From: an uncultured Bacteroidales bacterium
GTDB taxonomy: Bacteria > Bacteroidota > Bacteroidia > Bacteroidales > UBA932
Length of the DNA: 35,626 nucleotides
Direction of reading: 5' to 3'
Assembly (NCBI GenBank): GCA_900319855.1
Contig: ONQC01000028.1
Coordinates: 13,975-49,600, forward strand
In this document: one piece after another, positions 7,100-16,800 of the stretch
Numbering within the stretch: position 1 is the stretch's first letter
How the letters are laid out: every line of letters starts with the position of its first letter
Position numbers and translations under genes: made by a program
Notes under the pieces: model-generated
What the model was told of the DNA's origin: nothing
Databases searched by the model: none
Seen by the model: only the letters and a program-made list of their open reading frames with translations

Positions 7100-9826
7100 T
7101 TACTTGCTCTGCTCGATGGCTGCCTGCGCGGCTGCGAGGCGGGCGATCGGGACGCGGAACGGAGAGCAGGAGACGTAGTCGATTCCGATCTTGTTGAAGA
7201 AACGGATGGACTCAGGATCACCGCCGTGCTCACCGCAGACACCGCACTTCAGCTCCGGACGACGGCTGCGGCCGGCCTGGATGCCGTACTCGACGAGCTT
7301 GCCGACACCCTTCTGGTCGATGGTCTGGAACGGGTCGATATCGAGGATCTTGTTGCCGAGATACTCGCCCATGAAGGTACCGATATCGTCGCGGGAGAAA
7401 CCGAAGGTCATCTGGGTCAGGTCATTGGTACCGAAGGAGAAGAACTCGGCGGTACGGGCCATGCGGTCGCCGGTCAGGGCGGCGCGCGGGATCTCGATCA
7501 TGGTACCGAACTGGTACTTGATGTTCTCCATGAAACGGCCTTCGACCTCGGCCTTGATGCGGTCGCAGATCGCCTTCTGGAAGCTCAGCTCACGGGCGGA
7601 GATGGTGACCGGGATCATGATCTCCGGAATCGGGTGCTTGCCTTCCTTCTGGAGTTCGGCGGTGGCCTCGAAGATGGCGCGGTACTCGGTCTCGGCGATC
7701 AGCGGGAAGCTGACGTGCAGACGGACGCCGCGGTGACCCATCATCGGGTTCTGCTCATGCAGGGATTCGCCGCGCTTCTCGATTTCCTCGACGGTGATGC
7801 CGAGTTCGCGGGCGAGTTCCTTCTTCTTGTCCTCGGTGTGCGGGACGAATTCGTGGAGCGGCGGGTCGAGCAGACGGAACACGACCGGCTTGCCGTCCAT
7901 GATGGACAGGGTGCTCTTGACGGCGGCCTTGATATACGGCTCGAGGTCGGCCAGGGCGGCGCGGCGCTCCTCGTCGGTGTCGCAGAGGATCATCTTGCGG
8001 AGCTTGGCGAGCGGACGCTCGGAGTTCTTGCCGTAGAACATGTGCTCGATACGGAACAGGCCGATGCCTTCCGCGCCGAACTTCATGGCCTTTGCGGCAT
8101 CTTCCGGGGTATCGGCGTTGGTGCGGATACCGAGCTTGCGGAACTTGTCGACGATGCCCATGAACTTGGCGAACAGCGGGTTCTCGGTGGCGTCCATCGT
8201 GTCGATGCGGACGTTGTAGACCAGACCCTTGGTGCCGTTGAGGCTCAGCCAGTCACCTTCCTTGTACTTCTTGGTGCTGTCGCCGAAGGTCACATACTGC
8301 TCTTCCATGTTGATCTTCATGGAGTCGCAGCCTACGATGCAGCACTTGCCCCAGCCACGGGCCACGAGGGCGGCGTGGGAGGTCATACCGCCGCGGGTCG
8401 TCAGGATACCGGCGGCAGCGCGCATGCCCTCGATGTCTTCCGGGGAGGTCTCCTCACGGATGAGGATGGCGTTGCGGCCTTCCTTCATGGCCTGCATGGC
8501 GGCCTCGGAGGTGAATACGATCGTGCCGACGGCGCCGCCCGGGGAAGCCGGGAGACCCTGGGCGATGACCTTGGCCTTCTTCTCGGAAGCCGGGTCGAGG
8601 ATCGGGTGGAGGACTTCGTCAAGCTGGGACGGGGAGACGCGCATGACGGCGGTCTTCTCGTCGATCATGCCCTCGTCGAGCATGTCCATCGCCATCTGCA
8701 GGGCGGCGAGGCCGGTGCGCTTGCCGATACGGCACTGGAGCATCCACAGCTTGCCTTCCTGGATGGTGAATTCGATGTCCTGCATGTCGTGGAAGTGGTT
8801 CTCCAGGTGCAGGCGGATGTCGTCGAGCTCCTTGTAGACGGCCGGCATGGCCTTCTCGAGGGAGGCGAGATCCTTGTTCTTCTCGCTCTTGGTGGCTTCG
8901 TTCAGCGGGTTCGGGGTGCGGATACCGGCAACGACATCTTCGCCCTGGGCGTTGATAAGCCATTCGCCGTAGAACTTGTTGTCACCGTTGGCCGGGTTGC
9001 GGGAGAAAGCGACGCCGGTAGCGGAGGTGTCACCCATGTTGCCGAAGACCATGGCCTGGACGTTGACGGCGGTGCCCCAGTCATCCGGAATCTTCTCGAT
9101 GCGGCGGTAGGCGATGGCGCGCTTGCCGTTCCAGGACTTGAACACGCCACCGATGGAGCCCCAGAGCTGATCCTGGGCGTTGTCCGGGAATTCGACGCCG
9201 AGCACTTCCTTGATGCGGACCTTGAAGGCCTCGGCGAGGTCGCGGAGTTCTTCGGCGGTCAGTTCGGTGTCGCTGGTGTAGCCCTTCGCATCCTTGACTT
9301 CCTGCATCATGCGGTCGAGCTGCTGGCGGATGCCCTGGCCGTCGGCCGGTTCGATGCCCTCGGCCTTCTCCATGACGACGTCGGAGTACATCATGATGAG
9401 GCGGCGGTAGGCGTCATAGACGAAACGCGGGTTGCCCGTCTTTTTGATGAGGCCCGGGATGGTCTCGGAGCAAAGGCCGATGTTGAGGATGGTGTCCATC
9501 ATGCCCGGCATGGAGCTGCGGGCACCGGAACGGCAGCTGACGAGCAGCGGATCGTTCGGATCGCCGAACTTCTTGCCCATGATGTCCTCGGTGGCCTTCA
9601 TGGCCTGGGCGACGTCTTTGCGGAGGTCATTGCTGTATCCACCGCCCAGCGCATAATACTCGGCGCAGCATTCGGTGGTGATGGTGAATCCGGCCGGAAC
9701 CGGCATTCCCAAAAGATTCATTTCGGCAAGGTTGGCTCCCTTTCCACCCAGGAGCTCACGCATCTTACCGTTTCCTTCGGCTTTCTTGCCACCGAAGCGG
9801 TAAACTCTTTTCTTGTCTTCGAACAT
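7100..9826 (-). CDS. ppdK: Pyruvate, phosphate dikinase
   Basis: This 908-residue cytoplasmic enzyme interconverts pyruvate + ATP + Pi with phosphoenolpyruvate + AMP + PPi, and is widespread in anaerobic Bacteroidota as a PPi-linked glycolytic step. Domains run in the usual order. The ATP-grasp domain has GGKGANLAEMNLLGMPVPAG at residues 28-47. The swivelling phosphohistidine domain has the catalytic-His motif TRGGMTSHAALVARGWGKCC near residue 480. The TIM barrel has GIGLFRIEHMF near 640 and the C-terminal CGVCGEHGGDPES near 857, with the acid/base Cys. Length equals the family norm. Start ATG 9826 follows an A-rich leader and a TAnnTTTG box; the gene is transcribed alone and ends at a bidirectional terminator. 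Confidence 0.97.
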   Translation of the reverse strand: MFEDKKRVYRFGGKKAEGNGKMRELLGGKGANLAEMNLLGMPVPAGFTITTECCAEYYALGGGYSNDLRKDVAQAMKATEDIMGKKFGDPNDPLLVSCRSGARSSMPGMMDTILNIGLCSETIPGLIKKTGNPRFVYDAYRRLIMMYSDVVMEKAEGIEPADGQGIRQQLDRMMQEVKDAKGYTSDTELTAEELRDLAEAFKVRIKEVLGVEFPDNAQDQLWGSIGGVFKSWNGKRAIAYRRIEKIPDDWGTAVNVQAMVFGNMGDTSATGVAFSRNPANGDNKFYGEWLINAQGEDVVAGIRTPNPLNEATKSEKNKDLASLEKAMPAVYKELDDIRLHLENHFHDMQDIEFTIQEGKLWMLQCRIGKRTGLAALQMAMDMLDEGMIDEKTAVMRVSPSQLDEVLHPILDPASEKKAKVIAQGLPASPGGAVGTIVFTSEAAMQAMKEGRNAILIREETSPEDIEGMRAAAGILTTRGGMTSHAALVARGWGKCCIVGCDSMKINMEEQYVTFGDSTKKYKEGDWLSLNGTKGLVYNVRIDTMDATENPLFAKFMGIVDKFRKLGIRTNADTPEDAAKAMKFGAEGIGLFRIEHMFYGKNSERPLAKLRKMILCDTDEERRAALADLEPYIKAAVKSTLSIMDGKPVVFRLLDPPLHEFVPHTEDKKKELARELGITVEEIEKRGESLHEQNPMMGHRGVRLHVSFPLIAETEYRAIFEATAELQKEGKHPIPEIMIPVTISARELSFQKAICDRIKAEVEGRFMENIKYQFGTMIEIPRAALTGDRMARTAEFFSFGTNDLTQMTFGFSRDDIGTFMGEYLGNKILDIDPFQTIDQKGVGKLVEYGIQAGRSRRPELKCGVCGEHGGDPESIRFFNKIGIDYVSCSPFRVPIARLAAAQAAIEQSK

Positions 9827-9871
9827 GGATTATTTTGTTTTTTTAGATTGATTATCTCGTTTCAAAATGGC

Positions 9872-9900
9872 CGGAACTTTCGTTCCGATCCGCAAAAGTA
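9872..9900 (-). promoter_or_regulatory. Promoter and adjacent palindrome upstream of ppdK
   Basis: On the minus strand TACTTTTG (9900-9893) matches TAnnTTTG. Immediately downstream, in the expected 5' leader, CGGAAC (9872-9877) and GTTCCG (9882-9887) form a 6-bp palindrome that could be an operator or leader hairpin. No exact -33 TTTG was seen; a TTG lies slightly too far upstream. Confidence 0.5.
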
Positions 9901-9916
9901 AGAATAATATTCCGAT

Positions 9917-11290
9917 TTATAACAACTTTGCGGCGATTTCGGACAATTCGCTGCGTTCACCCTTCCGTAGGAAGACATGCTGGAACAGCCGCTGCCCGGC
10001 CATCTTCTCGCCCAGGTGCGTCAGACCGTTGCTCCACTGGTCGAGATAGGGCTGGTCGATCTGGAAGATGTCGCCCGTAAAGACCATCTTCGTGCCTTCT
10101 CCGGCGCGGGTGATGATGGTCTTGACCTCGTGCGGGGTCAGGTTCTGCGCCTCGTCGATGATGAAGAATGCCTTGCCGAGGCTCCGGCCGCGGATGTAGG
10201 CCAGCGGGGTGATGAGGAGTTTCTCGTCCTTGAGGAAGCCGTCCAGCTTCAGGGCCTCTTTGCTGGAGGGGCGGAACTGGGACTTGATGACTCCCAGGTT
10301 GTCCATCAGCGGCTGCAGGAACGGCGACATCTTGGTCTTCTCGTCGCCCGGCAGGAAACCGATCTCCTGGTTGCCGAGGATGACCGTCGGACGGGACAGG
10401 ATGATCTGGTCATAGTCCCGGGCCTGTTCCAGGGCGGCGGCCAGGGCGATCAGGGTCTTGCCGGTACCGGCGCCTCCGGTCAGCGAAACGAGCTGGATCT
10501 CAGGGTTGAGGCAGGCGTCCAGGGCGAAACGCTGCTCGTCGTTGCGCGGCCGGATGCCGTAGGCCTCTCTTTTGCGGACCGCCGTGACCCGTCCGCGCTG
10601 CGCGTCGTAGCGGGCGCAGATGGTTTCGCCGGACCAGGTGAACTTGTACAGCTGGTTGGGAGCCGGCTCGGTGCGGAACAGGTCTTCCCAATCAACGGCG
10701 CCTTCGGGGCCGTAGGCGAGCTTCTGGAGGATGTCGGAGGGCATGTCGTCGATGACCTGCAGCTCTTTCTGGGCATTCTCGATCCGGGCTTCCTCGACCC
10801 GGTCGGTCAGGTAGTCCTGGGCTTCCATGCCGACGGCCTTGGCCTTCATCCGCAGGTTGATGTCCTTGGTGACGAGGGCGGTGAAGCGTCCCGGATGGTT
10901 GTCCCGCACCCAGAGGGCCGTCGCCAGGATGCGGTGGTCCTGGGTGTCGTCCTTGAACAGGTCCTTGAGCTCGTCAGGGAAAGGATGGTTGGGCTCGATC
11001 TTGATGTTACCCCGGTTCTTCCCGAGCGGCACCCCGTCTTTTCCGAACAACTTCCCGTCGGTCAGCTTGTCGATGCTCCGCATGAAGCCGCGGGCGTTAT
11101 AACTGAGGGCGTCATTGCCCTTCTTGAACTTGTCCAGCTCTTCGATAACGGCAATCGGCAGCACGACGTCATTGTCCTGGAACTTGCCGATGGCTTTGTA
11201 ATCATGCAGGATGATGTTGGTGTCGAGCACAAAGATCTTGGGCTGCTTGCCCTTCCGATTCTTGGCCGGCACGTTGGCGTAGGTTGGCAT
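9917..11290 (-). CDS. PhoH-family ATPase with N-terminal PIN domain
   Basis: The protein is 457 residues. The N-terminal third is a PIN nuclease-like domain starting IFVLDTNIILHDY (residues 19-31), with further acidic residues, including TKDINLRMKA near 160. The C-terminal part is a PhoH NTPase: Walker A LTGGAGTGKTLIALA near residue 270, Walker B FFIIDEAQNLTPHEVK near 375 and a TRAGEGTKMVFTGD sensor-like motif. This is the YlaK/PhoH2-like PIN-PhoH architecture, thought to couple RNA cleavage with helicase-like activity; its cellular role in Bacteroidota is not established. It starts 21 bp after the stop of the minus-strand gene at 11312-12439 and probably shares its promoter. No terminator was found in the 90 bp before ppdK. 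Confidence 0.93.
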   Translation of the reverse strand: MPTYANVPAKNRKGKQPKIFVLDTNIILHDYKAIGKFQDNDVVLPIAVIEELDKFKKGNDALSYNARGFMRSIDKLTDGKLFGKDGVPLGKNRGNIKIEPNHPFPDELKDLFKDDTQDHRILATALWVRDNHPGRFTALVTKDINLRMKAKAVGMEAQDYLTDRVEEARIENAQKELQVIDDMPSDILQKLAYGPEGAVDWEDLFRTEPAPNQLYKFTWSGETICARYDAQRGRVTAVRKREAYGIRPRNDEQRFALDACLNPEIQLVSLTGGAGTGKTLIALAAALEQARDYDQIILSRPTVILGNQEIGFLPGDEKTKMSPFLQPLMDNLGVIKSQFRPSSKEALKLDGFLKDEKLLITPLAYIRGRSLGKAFFIIDEAQNLTPHEVKTIITRAGEGTKMVFTGDIFQIDQPYLDQWSNGLTHLGEKMAGQRLFQHVFLRKGERSELSEIAAKLL

Positions 11291-11311
11291 ATTGTCTTGT
11301 GTACTAAGTGG

Positions 11312-12439
11312 TTAATCTTCTCCTTCCACGGCGCCTTCGCTGAGCAGGGATCCCAGGATGCCCGAGATTCCGGCGGTGTCGGAAACCGTGATGCGGCCGG
11401 TGCGGTTGGGCCGTCCCAGCGGGTAATAGGCGACGTCCTGCAGCAGCAGTTCGGCGTCGATATAGTCAAAATCGTAATCCCGGATTTCAATCAGCACGCC
11501 CGGTACTTCGGCGAACAACAGGCGCACGGTGTCTTTCTCTCCGTAGGCGTTGGCGATGCCGGACAGGTCCACGGCGAGACCCATGTCTCCGCAGAACCGG
11601 CCGAGCGCCGTCATCAGACCACCGTCGCCGACCGTCTCTCCGGACAGCACGATGCCGTCTTCGACGAGTTCCCGGACCACTTCGTAGCAATCGATGAAAT
11701 AGTCCGGTTCCATGATATCCGGGGCCTTGCCGCCCGGGGTGCCCAGCACTTCCGAGAGCAGGGATCCGCCGAGACGGAAACTGCAGGTGTCGAAGGGAAT
11801 GTAGATGACCCAGGAGTCGGTGTTGCCCGTCAGGCAGGCGGGACATTTGCGGTGCGTGCCGAGCCGGGGACGCAGGGTACGGAAGGGGAGTTCCTCGAAA
11901 ATCGGGTCCTCCTCATCGGAGGCACGCTGCTCGCTGGCTTTGGACAGGGCGCAGCGGACCGCCAGGGCGTTGGCGCGGCCGTCGGCATAACTGTAGCCGG
12001 ACAGTTGCAGGCCGAGACCGTCGAGATAGTCGCAGGCGGCTTCGACGGAAGCATAGAAACCGGCCATGGCGCCGACGGGGGCTTCGTTCCATTTCCAGCC
12101 CATGTGGACATGCAGGTCGTCCAGGCGGAAATGGCCCTCGCGCCAGATCATCCCAATCAGGGCCTGGGCGATGGCGCAGCGGGTGTAGGAATCCGCATAG
12201 TCGGCCGGGACTTTCCGGGTCAGGACCGCAGCGGTCTTTTCCAAGTATTCCCCCATCCGGAAACTATCATAGATAACCGGGGTGGGATCCGGATCCATCC
12301 TCTCGTCGACGATGGGCTCAAATTCCTCTTGGACAGGCTGTTGCCCGCAGGCTGCATCGAGCATCTGACCGGGGGTGACCTCCATCCGGAGCCCGTCGAT
12401 CACATATTTCGAATACAAGGCCGATGCGTTTTCCTTCAT
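11312..12439 (-). CDS. Unrecognised protein; C-terminal half resembles AIR-synthase-like (PurM/PurL-fold) domains
   Basis: The protein is 375 residues. I chose ATG 12439, which has AAAGGAAAGCT before it; the in-frame TTG at 12463 is part of the promoter -7 box and is not a start. No signal peptide or membrane segment is visible. The N-terminal half contains SYTRCAIAQALIGMIWREGH and DLHVHMGWKWNEAP; the middle holds a Cys pair HRKCPACLTGN that could bind a metal. The C-terminal segment LSGETVGDGGLMTALGRF, followed by VRLLFAEVPGVLIEI, resembles the glycine-rich and LFAE segments of AIR synthase-related C-terminal domains. That likeness is weak and is my inference. It heads an apparent operon with phoH, divergent from folC. 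Confidence 0.55.
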   Translation of the reverse strand: MKENASALYSKYVIDGLRMEVTPGQMLDAACGQQPVQEEFEPIVDERMDPDPTPVIYDSFRMGEYLEKTAAVLTRKVPADYADSYTRCAIAQALIGMIWREGHFRLDDLHVHMGWKWNEAPVGAMAGFYASVEAACDYLDGLGLQLSGYSYADGRANALAVRCALSKASEQRASDEEDPIFEELPFRTLRPRLGTHRKCPACLTGNTDSWVIYIPFDTCSFRLGGSLLSEVLGTPGGKAPDIMEPDYFIDCYEVVRELVEDGIVLSGETVGDGGLMTALGRFCGDMGLAVDLSGIANAYGEKDTVRLLFAEVPGVLIEIRDYDFDYIDAELLLQDVAYYPLGRPNRTGRITVSDTAGISGILGSLLSEGAVEGED

Positions 12440-12460
12440 AGCTTTCCTTTTATGTGTCCT

Positions 12461-12492
12461 CAAAAATAAGTAAATTTGACCGCAAGTTCAAA
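12461..12492 (-). promoter_or_regulatory. Promoter for the 12439-9917 operon (near-consensus)
   Basis: On the minus strand TTTG (12492-12489) is followed after 20 bp by TATTTTTG (12468-12461), an excellent -33/-7 pair of the Bacteroidota type. The leader to ATG 12439 would be about 15 nt. It overlaps the plus-strand folC promoter. Confidence 0.7.
12471..12478 (+). promoter_or_regulatory. -7 box for folC, back to back with the divergent promoter
   Basis: TAAATTTG (12471-12478) matches TAnnTTTG, lies 19 bp before ATG 12497 and is separated by only 2 bp from the minus-strand -7 box. No TTTG is present 19-21 bp upstream, so this side looks weaker. Confidence 0.55.
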
Positions 12493-12496
12493 TAAA

Positions 12497-13846
12497 ATGA
12501 CCTTCGAAGAGCAATATTCCGCCGAAATAAACGCTTTGTTCCAACGGTTTCCGTCGGTCCAGACCGCATCGTTCGGGGAGGCCTACAAGCCGGGCCTGGA
12601 CCGGATGCGGACCTTCGACGACCGGCTGGGCAATCCCCACCGGTCCTACCGGACGATCCATGTCGCCGGGACCAACGGAAAAGGCTCTGTGGCGAACCTG
12701 CTCGCTTCCGCCCTTTCCGCGTGCGGACTGAAGGTGGGCCTGTATACCTCGCCGCACATCCTGGATTTCCGCGAGCGGATGCGCGTGGCGGAGCCTTCGA
12801 CGGGGCAGGGGAATGCTACACATCTGGTTTCCAAAGAATTCGTGCTGGATTTCATCCTGCGGTGGAAGGCGGATTTCGAGGCCTTGGACTTGTCTTTCTT
12901 CGAGATTACGACCGCCATGGCGTTCCAGTGGTTCGAGACCGAGAAAGTGGATGTCGCCGTCGTCGAAGTCGGCTTGGGCGGCCGGCTGGACAGCACCAAC
13001 ATCATCACCCCGGACCTGAGCATCGTGACGAGCATCGGCCTGGACCACTGCGACCTGCTGGGGCATACCCTGGAAGCTGTTGCGGCGGAAAAGGCCGGGA
13101 TTTTCAAACCCGGCGTACCCGCCCTGGTCGGCGAAGTGCTGCCCGAGACGCTGCCGGTCTTTACGGCCAAGGCCATGGAGACGGATTCGGACCTCTATAT
13201 CGCTGAGAATGAATTCCCTCCGTTCTGGGAAGAGCAGGAGGATATCCTCCGGCGGATGGACCTGCAAGGCGCGGCCCAGGCCAAGAACCTGCGCACGGTC
13301 CTGACGGCCCTGGACATCCTGGGCATCCAGGATCCCGCCCTGGTCGGCGGACTGGTCCACACGGCCGCCCGGATGGATTTCCACGGCCGCTGGGAGCGGA
13401 TCAGCGTCCAGCCCGACGTGCTGTGCGACATCGGCCACAACGCCGCCGCCCTGAAGTACAATTTCGCCCAGCTCGAGTCGCTGCTCGAAGGCGGCGAATA
13501 TTCTTCGCTGATCATCGTCTACGGCATCATGGCCGACAAGGACCTCGATGCGATCCTGCCGCTGATGCCCCGCAACGCCACGTATATCTTCACCACACCC
13601 CAGAACCGCCGCGCGCTTCCTGCCGCCGAGATCCGCGACCGCTACGCCGCCTGGCTCTCCGCGCAAGGGGCGCCGACCGGCCGCCTCTATGCCTGCGACC
13701 GTGTCCGCGATGCCGTCGAGATGGCCGTGAACCTGGCCGCCCAGACCTGGAACCCGCAGGGAAAACCGCTGATCTACATCGGTGGCAGCACTTTTGCAGT
13801 AACGGAAGCCGTGCCTTGCTTCTCTGCAAGCCGGCAAGGCCGATAA
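12497..13846 (+). CDS. folC: Folylpolyglutamate / dihydrofolate synthase
   Basis: This 449-residue Mur-ligase-family enzyme adds glutamate to folates (and dihydropteroate), retaining them in the cytoplasm. Motifs in order are the P-loop HVAGTNGKGSVANLLASAL near residue 57, VVEVGLGGRLDSTNII near 155, the magnesium/ATP region TSIGLDHCDLLGHTLE near 178, AAEKAGIFKPG near 196 and the C-terminal DIGHNAAALKYN near 313. I start at ATG 12497; a TTG in the same frame at 12476 lies inside the -7 box. It is the first gene of a two-gene unit; the alpha-2-macroglobulin begins 10 bp after its stop. Nothing links the two functions, so this looks like simple co-transcription. Confidence 0.95.
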   Translation: MTFEEQYSAEINALFQRFPSVQTASFGEAYKPGLDRMRTFDDRLGNPHRSYRTIHVAGTNGKGSVANLLASALSACGLKVGLYTSPHILDFRERMRVAEPSTGQGNATHLVSKEFVLDFILRWKADFEALDLSFFEITTAMAFQWFETEKVDVAVVEVGLGGRLDSTNIITPDLSIVTSIGLDHCDLLGHTLEAVAAEKAGIFKPGVPALVGEVLPETLPVFTAKAMETDSDLYIAENEFPPFWEEQEDILRRMDLQGAAQAKNLRTVLTALDILGIQDPALVGGLVHTAARMDFHGRWERISVQPDVLCDIGHNAAALKYNFAQLESLLEGGEYSSLIIVYGIMADKDLDAILPLMPRNATYIFTTPQNRRALPAAEIRDRYAAWLSAQGAPTGRLYACDRVRDAVEMAVNLAAQTWNPQGKPLIYIGGSTFAVTEAVPCFSASRQGR

Positions 13847-13856
13847 GATACTTACC

Positions 13857-16800
13857 ATGAAAACGATAACCCGTTTTGTCGCGGCGGTGGCCCTTGTCCT
13901 CGCCGCCATCGCAAGCGTAAAACTGATCGCAAAACCTATGACCCAGAATCCCGTGACAGACAATGACGGCCACGTCCTGCTCAGCAAGTGGGCGGAATAC
14001 GAAAAGGCCCGCAAGGCGGACCGTCCCCAGAAAGAGGCGGAACTGCTGCAGTCCATCCGGACCGAAGCGATGCAGCGGCACCTGGCGGCGGATTTCTACG
14101 ATGCCGGCAAGCAATATGTCTACGCGGTGCAGCGTCGCAACTGGAAAGAACGCGACGCCGCGCGGGAGGAATTCGGCCGCCTGGTACAGCAGTTTGACGA
14201 GCCCATCGTGACCTATACCTGGATGGGCGAATTCGGCGGGAAACCCTCGGACGAGCGCTGGGAATATGTCCGGGAACAGGGCGACCGTTTCGCCCGGGTC
14301 CGGCATCCGGAATTCTGGCGCAACCTGGGTGGCTACCTGGCCGGAGCGCTCAAGGAATTCGTGCAGAACGACCGGGAGTATGTCCTGTGGGACCTGCTGC
14401 GCAGCCGGCAGATGTCTTATGCGGAACCCTCGAAAGATGAAGTATATGCAGCGCTGAAGTCCGAAATCGGCGAGCGGTATCCCGCTTGGCCGGCGCTGCG
14501 GTATTATGTCGCGGCCCGCCAGCCGGACCAGGAAGTCCGGAAGAAGGCGCTGGAGACCTTGGCGGCCGACCCGTCCATGGGCGCCGTGGCCTTTTGGCCG
14601 AAGCAGGACCTGCTGCAGATGCGGTTTTCCGAGTTGAACCGCACCGGCGGGAAGTCCGATGACTACAAAGCGTTGCTCGCCGATTGCCGGAAATATTTGT
14701 CCGACAAGGCGAAACTGACCGGCGCGGAGGCCCGGATCGCCCGCGGCTGCGAAGGGGTTGCAAAGCTCGTTGAAACCTTGAATGCCAAGAGCCTGTCGGT
14801 GTCTGCCACAACGGATTCCATCGTTGTTCTTTTCCGGAACCTCTCTTCTGCCGACGTGACGCTCCGGCAGGGGAAAACGGTGGTGAAGACCTTCCCTTCC
14901 GTCCGCAATCCCAAGGGCAGTCTCTATGCGCAGGACCGGGTGTCGGTCGCTCTTCCGCGTCTGGATGACGGGGACTATACGGTGGATGCGGTGAATGGAA
15001 AGGTTGCCGCCCGGGCTTCCTGGCGCAGCCATGCCCTTTCGCTTGCGCACCGGACCGAGCGGGATGGATTCTCGGTCTATGTCGCTGATTTCGAGTCCGG
15101 AAAGCCATTGGAGCAGTGCCGGCTGATCCTCCGGAAGGGGGACAAGGTCATGGCAACGGAGCCGGTGTCTTTGGACGGCTTTACCCGTTTGCCGGCTTCG
15201 ATGGCCCAATTGCTTACGAACCAGCGGGTGTATTATTCCCTGCAGGCGGAACTGTCCGAGGGCGGCCGGATGCGCCGGAGCGAGGAAGTCTCCATCGGCG
15301 GCTATCGGGACAGTGGAGAATGGGTCGAAGACGGTAAATATGTCAACCTCTACCTGGACCGCGGAGCCTACAACCCCGGCGATACCCTGCAGTTCAAGGC
15401 CGTCTATTTCAAAGGTGACCTGCGCAAGTCGGCCGCCGTGGTCCCTGGCATTTCGCTGGAAGTCCAGCTGCACAACGCAGAAGGCGACGAACTGGAGAAA
15501 AAGATTCTGAAGACCAACGAATTCGGCTCCATCGCCGATTCATTTGCCCTTCCCAAGGGCCAGCGGGGCGGCTATTTCTCCCTGCACATTTTCCATGGAA
15601 AGGAGCAGATCGGTGCGCGGTCTTTCCGGGTCGATGAATTCGTCCTGCCGACCTTCACGCTGAACTTTGACCCCACCGACCGGCTGTTCCTTCCCGGCGA
15701 GGAAGCGCTGGTCCGCGGCAAGATCAAGTCGTATTCCGGCCATTCGCTGTCCGGTGCGACCGTAACGGCGCAGGTCTTGCGCTATGGGGAAGTCATCTCC
15801 GAGCAGACGGTGGAGCCGGCGGCCGACGGCAGTTTCTCCGTGCTGTTCACCCCGCAGCAGTCCGGCCACCATGCCGTGACGGTCAAGGTGGTGGATGCGA
15901 CAGGGGAGACCCTGGACTTTGAAACCGGCGTGTGGGTAGCCGACGAGGTGGAGGTGTCCCTGGACGTGCTGAATGCGGCCGACGGCGAGTTCGTTCCTGC
16001 GGACGAGCGGCAGGAACAGGTTTTCCGTCCGCGCCGCCCCTTCCGGTATAGAAGCGACGTTGCCCGCTATCTGGTGGATGCCGATACGGTCCGGGTCGAA
16101 ATGACCGCCCGCAACACCGAAGGGGACAAGGTCCCGATGCCGGTATCCTATACCCTTCAGGATGGAACGGGCAAGACCGTGGCCACCGGAACCGTGGAAT
16201 CCGGGACCGTCGTGGACCTGGCGCTGCCCGCCTCCGGACTGTATGACCTGCAGGTGGCGGCGAAGGTGCCGGACAAGGAGATCGGCGATGACCAGCGCTG
16301 CCGGATCCTGAAGGTCGGACCGCAGGACAAGGCGCTGGATGCACCAGTGCGGAGGTTCTTCCTGTCCGGGAAGTCCGAGGTCCGGGAAGGGGAGAAGATC
16401 CGGGTACGCATGGGTACGGCGGACGGAGCCGAATGGGCCATCGTGACCGTATTCGGGCGTGCAAGGGAAGTGTTGGATACCAAACAGTTGTATCTGGCTG
16501 GAGAACGCGGGAAGGCGGGCTCTGTCGAGACCTTGGAATGGGAATACAAAGAAGAATGGCCGGAGGCCGTCCGGGTCCATGTCTTCTATTTCAAATATGG
16601 CGAGGCCATCGAATTTGACCGGGAGTTCCACCGGGTCCGTACGACCCTGGACCTGCCGCTGGCGTTCTCTTCCTTCACGGACAGGACCCAGCCCGGGACG
16701 GAATATACCTTTACCCTGCAGACCGTGCCCGGTGTGGAAGCCGTGGCGGCGGTCTGGGACAAGAGCATCGATGCCATTGCGCCGAATCATTGGCCGACCG

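Noticed and set aside
7226-9901. Very long open frame antisense to ppdK
   Set aside because: It mirrors the GC-biased third positions of ppdK, has no recognisable domain and is repetitive in Gly, Ala, Asp and Leu; similar mirrors occur opposite the M28 fusion, phoH, both macroglobulin regions and pbpC.
12440-12463. TTG start at 12463 for the phoH-operon leader gene
   Set aside because: The TTG is the end of the TATTTTTG promoter box; ATG 12439 with an A/G-rich leader fits better.
9977-12469. 830-codon frame antisense to phoH and its neighbour
   Set aside because: Runs through two clearly coding genes on the other strand and crosses their junction; composition artefact.
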